10,469 nucleotides of DNA from assembly GCA_900550625.1 (NCBI GenBank), contig URSW01000037.1:1-10469 (forward strand), in the 5' to 3' direction. The position numbers and the translations under genes were made by a program. Under the pieces are notes generated by a model. The model was given only the letters and a program-made list of their open reading frames with translations, did not search any database and had not been told where the DNA came from. The stretch is from an uncultured Eubacteriales bacterium. Its GTDB lineage: Bacteria; Bacillota; Clostridia; Oscillospirales; CAG-272. Of this stretch, positions 4,344-10,469 are shown piece after piece; position 1 is the first letter of the stretch, and every line of letters begins with the position of its first letter.

Positions 4344-6008
4344 TTATATGATCAAATATGCTCCCAGCATCTGTTTGTCATTATCCTTATCAAAGGTTAA
4401 AAAACCTTGTCTGACAGCCTCTTCCAATACTGCGCCGCGCATAGCAAAAACATTTGCACAAGCGTGATCGATTTGGAATTCATCTTCTTTAAGAAAGCCG
4501 GGAATTTCTTTATAGATCTGTTCGCGGCAGAACAAATAATGTCGTGCAGCAATCTCTGCTGCTTTACAACGAAGTGCCTCAAACTCTTTGCGTGCATCCG
4601 GGGGCATTTTGCGTGATTTATCCCTGTACATAACCATGATAGTCGGAACATATCCCTCATCTGTGCTTTTAATATATCCGTTTGTTTCCAATCTTTTTAG
4701 TATAGTCTTGTCTACATCTGCGCTGTTACCGTCAGCAACTGCCACCATTGCTTGACCGTCTGCATAATTAAGAAACGGAGGCGTCCTATCTTCAATTCCG
4801 CCGAATTCAAACCTGTATTGACGGAAATAAATTTCAGGCAGATCTTTCTCCGCGGGATTTGACACACAACCGCTGAGTCCGACAAAATTCGGCTTGCTGC
4901 CGAGATAATTTTCCATGCCGAGAAGATCCCATTCTCCTCCGTCGGGACGAAGAGTATGTCCCCAAGAACCGATATTGGTAACCTCTGCCGCATTTTTATT
5001 AAACGGTTTCAGCGTGTAGGAATTGACAGCATCAGTTTCTGTCATAAGCAGTGCCCATTTCATATCCTCAAACGGCTGATACCCCTCATGCCATTTCGGA
5101 CAATTATCGTTTCGCCACTTGATATCATATTCCATGGCTTCTATTACAGCTTTTGTGAGTTCAGGGGTAATTCCGCGCAAATGTGCGTAAATCTTTTCCT
5201 GCGCTTCTGCACTTACGATGAAGATATTTGTTTCGTATTGATTCCCGTTTTTCTTCATTAAGGTGGCTTCCGTAAGTGTCGATAGTTCTTCTTCCATATA
5301 CGGAAGAGCTACCCCAACCTCCATTGCCAGCTCTTCTGCTGTAGAGGGGTTTCTATAAGCTGCAAGCAGAATGTTTTTGCAGAGCAAACGCGAAATATAA
5401 TTCCATGGTTCACCGCTTTTTCCTACCATTCCGTTCATAACAAACGTAATGTTTTCGGGTTTATAACTAAGCTTTCCGAATTCTCTTGCCATATCCATAC
5501 CTTCTTTCAATATAATTCTTGCACGGTGAAGTCTTTGCTGAACCGTACTGATCGAAAGAGAGAGAGAAGATGCAATATCACGAACGCTTTTGCTTTCTGT
5601 ATAATAGGCAACGACGATATTGCGATAATCGCTTTTGATGAACGCCAACTCTCGCCGAAGCAGAGCCATTTGCTCTGTATGTATTATTTCATCAAGGATG
5701 TTTTTGCTTTCATCCTCAATCTCATAATCGCCGATATCGGAACCGGTTACCGACTCGTTTCGATTATGCTTTACAGTTGCCCATACGGAATAACGATTTC
5801 GCGCGATCTGCCATACCCACGCCGAAAAACTCGTTGGAATCGCCCCTCTGTTCAAAGCCGTTATAATCTGAAGCGCGATATCTTGCGTCAGATCTTCAGC
5901 TTCAACATTGTTTCCTGTCTTTTTCAAGCAAAAATAAAACAACTTTTCCATATAATTTTCAGTAAATTCATTGATAAGCTGATCGCACATTCGGTTCGTT
6001 TCTTGCAT
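4344..6008 (-). CDS. ECF-type RNA polymerase sigma factor with long C-terminal extension
   Basis: The first 170 residues form a sigma-70 factor of the ECF type. Region 2 spans about 12-77, including AEDLTQDIALQII and FSAWVWQIARNRY. Region 4 spans about 115-168, with the helix-turn-helix VRDIASSLSLSISTVQQRLHRAR. The remaining 380 residues are not found in ordinary ECF factors, which are about 160-200 residues long. Residues about 217-265 (PSTAEELAMEVGVALPYMEEEL, then a basic wing-like stretch) look like a winged helix. A second similar piece near 430-460 is weaker. I do not recognise the central part (about 290-425). No anti-sigma gene is adjacent, so by analogy with other ECF groups that carry C-terminal extensions the tail may hold the sensing function. 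The ATG at 6008 has a strong AAAGGAGG. The gene is more A+T-rich than spoIVB and purA. Target genes are unknown. Confidence 0.85.
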   Translation of the reverse strand: MQETNRMCDQLINEFTENYMEKLFYFCLKKTGNNVEAEDLTQDIALQIITALNRGAIPTSFSAWVWQIARNRYSVWATVKHNRNESVTGSDIGDYEIEDESKNILDEIIHTEQMALLRRELAFIKSDYRNIVVAYYTESKSVRDIASSLSLSISTVQQRLHRARIILKEGMDMAREFGKLSYKPENITFVMNGMVGKSGEPWNYISRLLCKNILLAAYRNPSTAEELAMEVGVALPYMEEELSTLTEATLMKKNGNQYETNIFIVSAEAQEKIYAHLRGITPELTKAVIEAMEYDIKWRNDNCPKWHEGYQPFEDMKWALLMTETDAVNSYTLKPFNKNAAEVTNIGSWGHTLRPDGGEWDLLGMENYLGSKPNFVGLSGCVSNPAEKDLPEIYFRQYRFEFGGIEDRTPPFLNYADGQAMVAVADGNSADVDKTILKRLETNGYIKSTDEGYVPTIMVMYRDKSRKMPPDARKEFEALRCKAAEIAARHYLFCREQIYKEIPGFLKEDEFQIDHACANVFAMRGAVLEEAVRQGFLTFDKDNDKQMLGAYLII

Positions 6009-6083
6009 TTTTCTCGCCTCCTTTCACTCATATAGTGCGGTATTTATTGATTTGCTGACAAAAATATTTTCTTTGTTTTTTCT

Positions 6084-6112
6084 ATTATATCACAATGTTT
6101 GCTGAGAATAAA
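6084..6112 (-). promoter_or_regulatory. Candidate promoter of the ECF sigma gene
   Basis: A perfect TATAAT lies on the minus strand at 6089-6084, about 75 bases upstream of the ATG. The -35 region at 17 bases (TTTATT) is poor. An alternative uses TTGTCA near 6059 with a weak CACTAT -10 closer to the gene. ECF genes are often self-activated, so a sigma-A reading is only one possibility. Confidence 0.35.
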
Positions 6113-6338
6113 TCGGTTCCGGCAAGGTTACAAGATTTGTTGAAGAAAAAGCAAAAGAGAGTGCAGCCTTTCGACTGTACTGTCATTTTGTTTATCCTGT
6201 TCGGTTTTCATATTTCTCCGTTAAGGAATCCCGCTTTTTCGTCGGCTGTTTTTTCTCAAGCCGCAGAGCCGTTTTGCGCCGCTTTTGCCGCCGTCGGCGC
6301 GGCTTGCCCGAAAAATATATATTTTTTTCAAAAAGGGG
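6092..6338. other. Divergent intergenic region between ECF sigma and purA
   Basis: No gene is supported. An ATG-started frame (6095-6376) has no ribosome site, and its opposite strand is also open. AGTGCAG (6160-6166) pairs with CTGTACT (6175-6181) over 7 positions with one wobble, followed by GTCATTTTGTTT, which is terminator-like on the plus strand. GCCGC...GCGGC around 6287-6303 forms another short stem. No purine riboswitch fold is apparent. Confidence 0.35.
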
Positions 6339-6367
6339 CTGTAAAAAACGAAAAAAAATGTTATAAT
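6339..6367 (+). promoter_or_regulatory. Promoter of the purA-cdaA-cdaR operon
   Basis: TGTTATAAT (6359-6367) is a perfect extended -10 (TGnTATAAT). The -35 position (CTGTAA, 17 bases upstream) is weak, as is common with an extended -10. It lies about 50 bases before the purA ATG. No other good promoter is visible upstream of cdaA or cdaR. Confidence 0.7.
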
Positions 6368-6385
6368 GATATGTAATTATAAAAA

Positions 6386-6399
6386 TCCCGAAATCGGGA
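6386..6399 (+). other. Small hairpin in the purA leader
   Basis: TCCCG-AAAT-CGGGA forms a 5-bp stem between the promoter and the AAGGA ribosome site. It is too small to be a riboswitch. It may protect the 5' end of the transcript or tune access to the ribosome site. Confidence 0.35.
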
Positions 6400-6415
6400 A
6401 AAGGACGGTGCACAA

Positions 6416-7690
6416 ATGTTAACAGCTATAGTCGGAATAAATTGGGGAGACGAGGGTAAAGGCAGAGTCGTCGATCTTCTCAGTGAGAGCCAGGATATCG
6501 TTGTTCGTTATCAGGGCGGAAACAATGCCGGCCATACCGTGGTGAACGATCGCGGAGAGTTTATACTTAATCTGCTTCCGTCGGGCATTACCCGCCCGAA
6601 CGTCGTGTGCGTTATGGGAAACGGCATGGCTATTGATCTGAAGCATCTTCACGGAGAGATCGAGCGCCTTCGCAGCGCCGGGATCGAGATCAGTCCGGCA
6701 AATCTCAAGATAAGCGACCGTGCGGTAATAACAATGCCGTACCATGTAAGACTTGACAAGCTTGAGGAGACACGTCTTGCCGGCGAAAAGTACGGCTCGA
6801 CCCTTCGCGGAATCGCACCCGTTTACAGCGATAAATACGCAAAGAAGTGCATCCGCACGGGAGATCTTTTCTTCCCCGAATATCTTGAGCACCGTCTGAA
6901 GAACGTGCTTGCGTACAAAAATCTCATGATCGAGAACGTGTACGGCGCGGAGGAATCCTCCTTCGAGGATATGATGGATTACCTCAATGCCTACGGCGGC
7001 GAATTCAAGGATTACATCTGCGATACCGGGGTGTTCCTGAGAGAAGCGGCTGAACGCGGCGACCGTATCATGTTCGAAGCACAGCTCGGTGCGCTACGCG
7101 ATATAGACTTCGGAATCTATCCGTACACCTCGTCTTCCTCCACCATAGCGGCATACGCTCCGATCGGCGCAGGAATACCCGGAATCAAGCTTGATTCCAC
7201 CGTCGGAATAATGAAGGCGTATTCCTCCTGCGTCGGCGAAGGACCCTTTACCGTCGAGATGGACGGAGACGAAGCCGAGGCTCTTCGCAAGGCAGGCGGA
7301 GAGTACGGCGCCGCAACGGGGCGTCCGAGACGTGTCGGCGCGTTTGATGCGGTTGCGTCGCGCTACGGAATACGCTGCCAGGGCGCGGATAAGATCGCAC
7401 TCACAAAGCTTGACGTGCTTTCGTATCTTGACAGTATACCGGTGTGTGTAGCATACGAAATCGACGGCAAACGGGTGGACGAATTCCCCGTAGGCGAGGC
7501 GCTTAACCTTGCAAAGCCGGTGATCGAATGTGTTCCCGGATGGAAATGCGACATTTCCGGATGCCGCAGCATGGATGAGCTTCCCCGCGAGGCGGCGGAT
7601 TATATCCGATTCATCGAGAAGCTTGTGGGTCAGGAAATGTGGCTCATCTCCGTGGGAGCGGAGCGCGAGGCTTATTTCTACAGAAAATAA
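6416..7690 (+). CDS. purA: Adenylosuccinate synthase (divergent form)
   Basis: PurA joins IMP and aspartate using GTP to give adenylosuccinate, the first step from IMP to AMP. The 424-residue length is normal. The N-terminal loop is GINWGDEGKGR with catalytic Asp12 and Lys15. GGNNAGHTV carries His40. GSTLRGIAPVYSDK (127-140), GEGPF (274-278), ATGRPRR (300-306) and TKLDVLS (330-336) are all recognisable. Several positions differ from the usual enzyme. The FEGAQG motif reads FEAQLG (220-225), removing the Gln that contacts IMP in the E. coli enzyme. TTRVGEGPF reads SSCVGEGPF, and TSSN reads TSSSST. Asp12 is kept, so it does not look like the phage PurZ type. AAGGA precedes the ATG at good spacing. 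cdaA follows after 31 bases without a terminator. Confidence 0.88.
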   Translation: MLTAIVGINWGDEGKGRVVDLLSESQDIVVRYQGGNNAGHTVVNDRGEFILNLLPSGITRPNVVCVMGNGMAIDLKHLHGEIERLRSAGIEISPANLKISDRAVITMPYHVRLDKLEETRLAGEKYGSTLRGIAPVYSDKYAKKCIRTGDLFFPEYLEHRLKNVLAYKNLMIENVYGAEESSFEDMMDYLNAYGGEFKDYICDTGVFLREAAERGDRIMFEAQLGALRDIDFGIYPYTSSSSTIAAYAPIGAGIPGIKLDSTVGIMKAYSSCVGEGPFTVEMDGDEAEALRKAGGEYGAATGRPRRVGAFDAVASRYGIRCQGADKIALTKLDVLSYLDSIPVCVAYEIDGKRVDEFPVGEALNLAKPVIECVPGWKCDISGCRSMDELPREAADYIRFIEKLVGQEMWLISVGAEREAYFYRK

Positions 7691-7721
7691 AAAACGGTTT
7701 GTTTGAAAAGCGGAGTGGCGT

Positions 7722-8603
7722 ATGATCGTTGAGTGGCTTGCGGATTTGTGGAAAAGGATAGTCCACAGTGTTTCGATGATGACTTTCATCGATTTTATAG
7801 ATATATTCTGCGTTGCGGTGCTTCTTTATTACGTCTACCGCTTCATAAGACAGCGCCGCGCCGCGAAGCTGTCTCTCGGACTGCTTCTGCTTGTCGGATT
7901 TCTGATAATAAGCAATGTCTTTGACATGAAGGTCATGAGCTTTCTCCTGCAAAACGTATTCCAGGTCGGACTGATTGCTCTTGTGATCGTCTTTCAGCCG
8001 GAGCTGCGCGCCGCTCTCGAAAAGGTCGGCGGCGGCTCAATAAAGGGAATACGGAGCATAACCGAACAGAAGAACGCGGCGGATGTCGAGGTTATGATAG
8101 AAAATGTGGCTTCGGCGCTTAGTGATCTTTCGGCATCGAAAACGGGCGCGCTCGTCGTTTTCGAACGTACGACGAAGCTCGGCGACCTTGTGCTGACGGG
8201 TACGGTGATAGACTCGTTTCCGGCACCGTACCTCATAAAAAATATTTTTTACAATAAAGCACCTCTTCATGACGGCGCGCTTATCATCCGTGAAGGACGG
8301 CTTTACGCGGCGGGATGCCTTCTTCCGCTTTCGACAAATCCCGATATAATCAAGGATCTCGGCACAAGACACCGTGCGGCGATCGGCATGAGCGAAAACA
8401 GCGATGCCGTCGTAGCCGTCGTGTCGGAGGAGACCGGTACGATCTCCGTGGCGGTAGAAGGAAAGCTGAAAACCGGATTTGACCGTGAGAAGCTTGCTCG
8501 TGAGCTTGAAGGCTATCTTATAACACAGGCGCTGCCGAGAAGAAAGAAGAAACGCTTTGATCTGAAGAAGAACGGTGGGGACGCGGATAATGGAGAAGGG
8601 TAA
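7722..8603 (+). CDS. cdaA: Diadenylate cyclase CdaA
   Basis: CdaA makes cyclic di-AMP from two ATP at the membrane; c-di-AMP controls potassium and osmolyte uptake and cell wall homeostasis. The 293-residue protein has three hydrophobic segments (about 25-42, 50-66, 78-92). The DAC domain follows (about 110-270) with the catalytic DGA at 184-186 in LHDGALII and RHR at 216-218 in GTRHRAAIG. A basic tail (RRKKKR, 273-278) follows. The ATG at 7722 has GCGGAG upstream. The stop codon overlaps the start of cdaR by 14 bases, which fits translational coupling. The cdaA-cdaR pairing is conserved across Firmicutes. Confidence 0.95.
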   Translation: MIVEWLADLWKRIVHSVSMMTFIDFIDIFCVAVLLYYVYRFIRQRRAAKLSLGLLLLVGFLIISNVFDMKVMSFLLQNVFQVGLIALVIVFQPELRAALEKVGGGSIKGIRSITEQKNAADVEVMIENVASALSDLSASKTGALVVFERTTKLGDLVLTGTVIDSFPAPYLIKNIFYNKAPLHDGALIIREGRLYAAGCLLPLSTNPDIIKDLGTRHRAAIGMSENSDAVVAVVSEETGTISVAVEGKLKTGFDREKLARELEGYLITQALPRRKKKRFDLKKNGGDADNGEG

Positions 8604-9846
8604 GGAAAACGTCCGGCTTACTTCCGGAAAAAGAAAATATAATATAATTCCGAAGATAATGTGCCTCGCCGCCGCGTTTGTCCTCTGGCTTTATGTTATG
8701 CAGATCGATTCGGTCGATACGGAGTCCACGTTTACCGGGGTGAGAGTCTATCTTGAAAATACTTCCGAGATAGAGTCGAGAAACGGTCTGTTCGTGTACA
8801 GCGGAGACGGCACATTGGTAAATGTGACCGTCACCGGGCGGAAAAGCGTCATAAACAGCTATACCTCCGACGACATCCGAGTGGAAGCCGATCTTTCCGG
8901 CGTTACCGCCGCGGGAATCTACGATATCAAGCTTTCCGCGCGTCTGCCGAACGGTCTGACGCTTTCCGGAATGTCTGCCGATACGATTCCCGTATATGTG
9001 GATGAACGCGACAAAAAGACGCTTGAGGTCAAAGCAAAGCTTGTAAGCGGAACGGTTGCCGAAGGATATGAGCTCGGCGAGCTTTCACCGAAATACGATA
9101 CCATAACCGTGACGGGACCGAAGGTAGCACTCAACGATATCGACTACGCGCAGATAAAGCTTGCGCTCGGTTCAATCGAAAGCTCGGTAACCTCTGTCGG
9201 ACAGATAGAGCTTGTCAGCACCTCTGGCGAGAGCATAGACGCACGGTATCTGCAGCTTTCGAGAACCGAAATGGAGGTCAAGGTGCCTCTTTATACCTAT
9301 AAGGAGGTAAGCCTTACAGCTGTCTCGAAGTACGGATATCTTACAAAGGAAAATTCCGTGATAACGGTAAGCCCTCCCAAAGTGACGCTGAAAGGCGATC
9401 CGACGGTGCTTGCGTCGATTGACAGCCTCACGGTCGCCACCGTGGACGAAAAGCAGCTTCTCGGAGACAGCACGCTGACGGTCGATATAGTTCCGCCGGA
9501 CGGAGTTACCGTTGCCGACGGAACGGAGCGCGCAGCGGTCAAGATCGAGCATTCAGGAACGGTTACGAAAACCTATACCGTTGATACGGATAAGGAAAAT
9601 TTCGTCGTTGTCGGAGCCGAGGAAATAAAGTACGAAATACGCACGAAGTCCGTCAACGTCACTCTGCGCGGCGCGCTCGACGATCTTCTTGAGATCGATT
9701 CAAGCGACATTACGGCGACGCTCGACCTGAGCGAGGCTGCCGCGGGCGTGACCGGCACGATAACGCAGATACTGAAGATATCCGTTGACGTCGAAGGCGT
9801 CTATGAAATCGGAGAATACACGGTTCAGGTCAATATAGATAGGTAG
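8590..9846 (+). CDS. cdaR: CdaR (YbbR-like), membrane regulator of CdaA
   Basis: CdaR is a membrane-anchored extracytoplasmic protein that binds and modulates CdaA. A short basic N-terminus is followed by a transmembrane segment at about 19-38 (including IMCLAAAFVLWLYVMQ). About four YbbR repeats of roughly 80-90 residues follow, near 45-127, 133-215, 220-305 and 318-418. Each contains recognisable V-T-G/K-G-P/R-x-x-V turns, such as VTVTGRKSV and ITVTGPKVAL. I choose the ATG at 8590, with GGTGGGG about 10 bases upstream. An in-frame GTG at 8575 would add five residues and cannot be excluded. The protein is 418 residues. The next gene starts four bases after the stop. Confidence 0.88.
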   Translation: MEKGKENVRLTSGKRKYNIIPKIMCLAAAFVLWLYVMQIDSVDTESTFTGVRVYLENTSEIESRNGLFVYSGDGTLVNVTVTGRKSVINSYTSDDIRVEADLSGVTAAGIYDIKLSARLPNGLTLSGMSADTIPVYVDERDKKTLEVKAKLVSGTVAEGYELGELSPKYDTITVTGPKVALNDIDYAQIKLALGSIESSVTSVGQIELVSTSGESIDARYLQLSRTEMEVKVPLYTYKEVSLTAVSKYGYLTKENSVITVSPPKVTLKGDPTVLASIDSLTVATVDEKQLLGDSTLTVDIVPPDGVTVADGTERAAVKIEHSGTVTKTYTVDTDKENFVVVGAEEIKYEIRTKSVNVTLRGALDDLLEIDSSDITATLDLSEAAAGVTGTITQILKISVDVEGVYEIGEYTVQVNIDR

Positions 9847-9850
9847 GATA

Positions 9851-10469
9851 ATGCAGCGCATAATTGCGGAAAATATACGATTGCCCGTGACGGCACCGAC
9901 GGAGGAGATATTCTCCGAGGCTGCGCGCCGTCTGAAAAAAGCGGGCATAAGCGACATCTTCGATATAAAGCTTCATAAGAGATCCCTCGACGCACGCCGT
10001 CGGGGGAATCCCTGTTTTGTGTGTTCCGTTATCTGTATGTGTGACGTTTCGACAAAGACGGCGGAGCACCTCGGCAAATATTCGCTGAAGCTTTGCCCGA
10101 AAAAAACGCTCGATTTTCCCGAAGGAAACGAGATTATGCGCGCACGCCCGGTCGTGATCGGATTCGGTCCGGCGGGAATGTTCTCCGCGCTGATTCTCGC
10201 TGAACACGGATACCGTCCGATCGTCCTCGAACGCGGCGACGCGCTCGACGACAGAGTGAAAAAAACGGAGAGCTTTTTTGCGGGAGGCGCGCTCGATCCC
10301 GAATCGAACGTTCAGTTCGGCGCGGGTGGGGCAGGGACGTTCTCGGACGGCAAGCTCAACACTGGCACGCACGATAAGCGCGGCCGGCAGGTGCTGCACG
10401 ATCTCGTACAAGCCGGAGCGCCGGACGAAATTCTCTGGCAGGCCAAGCCGCACATCGGCACCGACCGTC
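9851..10469 (+). CDS. FAD-dependent dehydrogenase, COG2509 type (partial, 3' end off window)
   Basis: The first 206 residues are present and the frame is open to the window edge. An N-terminal segment of about 95 residues (DIFDIKLHKRSLDARR and a Cys-rich piece at 55-64) precedes the FAD-binding fold. VVIGFGPAGM (101-110) has the GxGxxG motif, and E127 in IVLERG is at the ribose-binding position. FGAGGAGTFSDGKLNT (156-171) is the second conserved motif of this uncharacterised dehydrogenase family. The ATG at 9851 lies four bases after cdaR, with AGGTAGG overlapping the cdaR stop, so it is co-transcribed. In several clostridia I recall a gene of this kind beside cdaA-cdaR, often before glmM. 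Its substrate is not known. Confidence 0.85.
   Translation, partial: MQRIIAENIRLPVTAPTEEIFSEAARRLKKAGISDIFDIKLHKRSLDARRRGNPCFVCSVICMCDVSTKTAEHLGKYSLKLCPKKTLDFPEGNEIMRARPVVIGFGPAGMFSALILAEHGYRPIVLERGDALDDRVKKTESFFAGGALDPESNVQFGAGGAGTFSDGKLNTGTHDKRGRQVLHDLVQAGAPDEILWQAKPHIGTDR

Noticed and set aside
6095..6376. 93-residue ORF before purA
   Set aside because: There is no ribosome site, it runs over the purA promoter, and the opposite strand is equally open. It looks like chance coding in intergenic DNA.
1057..6399. The string CCCGAAATCGGGA occurring at 1057-1069 and 6387-6399
   Set aside because: It is a short self-complementary hairpin with different flanks at each site, so a chance match or independent hairpins is the simplest explanation.
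6416..7690. PurZ-like 2-aminoadenylosuccinate synthase
   Set aside because: The catalytic Asp in WGDEGKG is retained, whereas PurZ enzymes replace it. No phage genes are nearby.
7094..7789. 231-residue minus-strand ORF antisense to purA
   Set aside because: It is a shadow of purA. The plus strand has clear conserved enzyme motifs throughout.

Overview
The window looks like chromosome from a spore-forming, anaerobic gut-type Clostridia (Oscillospiraceae or a near relative). The evidence is a sigma-G gene next to spoIVB, a CdaA/CdaR pair typical of Firmicutes, AGGAGG-type ribosome sites and consensus TTGACA/TATAAT promoters. The housekeeping genes are visibly richer in G+C than two A+T-richer stretches (about 54-1050 and 3780-6400), which look like later acquisitions. 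No taxonomic search was possible, so the placement is inference.

Layout. 1-53 is the end of a repeat carrying a perfect stem-loop. 54-1060 is a sparse, A+T-rich stretch with one small RDD-family membrane protein gene on the minus strand, its own promoter and a likely terminator. 1064-1290 holds two tandem copies of a structured repeat whose ends look like tRNA T-arm sequence. The second copy runs directly into the terminator palindrome of a minus-strand tRNA-Gln(CUG) gene (1335-1408), which has a textbook promoter. Next come two sporulation genes on the minus strand, spoIVB (3761-2616) followed by sigG (2389-1616). About 580 bases with no confident gene follow, apart from one small Cys-rich ORF. 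Then comes a 554-residue ECF-type sigma factor with a very long C-terminal extension (minus strand, 6008-4344). A 400-base divergent intergenic region separates it from a plus-strand operon: purA, cdaA, cdaR (ybbR-like) and the start of a COG2509-type FAD-dependent dehydrogenase that runs off the end of the window.

How the genes relate. sigG and spoIVB act at the same sporulation stage: SigG drives late forespore transcription, including spoIVB, and SpoIVB signals across the membranes to activate pro-sigma-K processing. The plus-strand operon puts adenylosuccinate synthase, which feeds AMP and ATP synthesis, in front of the diadenylate cyclase that consumes ATP to make c-di-AMP, followed by the cyclase's membrane regulator. 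The ECF sigma factor has no anti-sigma gene beside it, and its C-terminal part probably does the sensing.

The most unusual part is 1-1410. Repeats with T-arm-like inverted ends, a copy of the tRNA 3' end mirrored across the terminator but lacking five acceptor-stem bases, and a second copy of the same module 1.28 kb away with its loop in the opposite orientation together suggest a small tRNA-associated repeat or mobile module. I found no CRISPR array, no recognisable transposase and no defence or phage system in the window.
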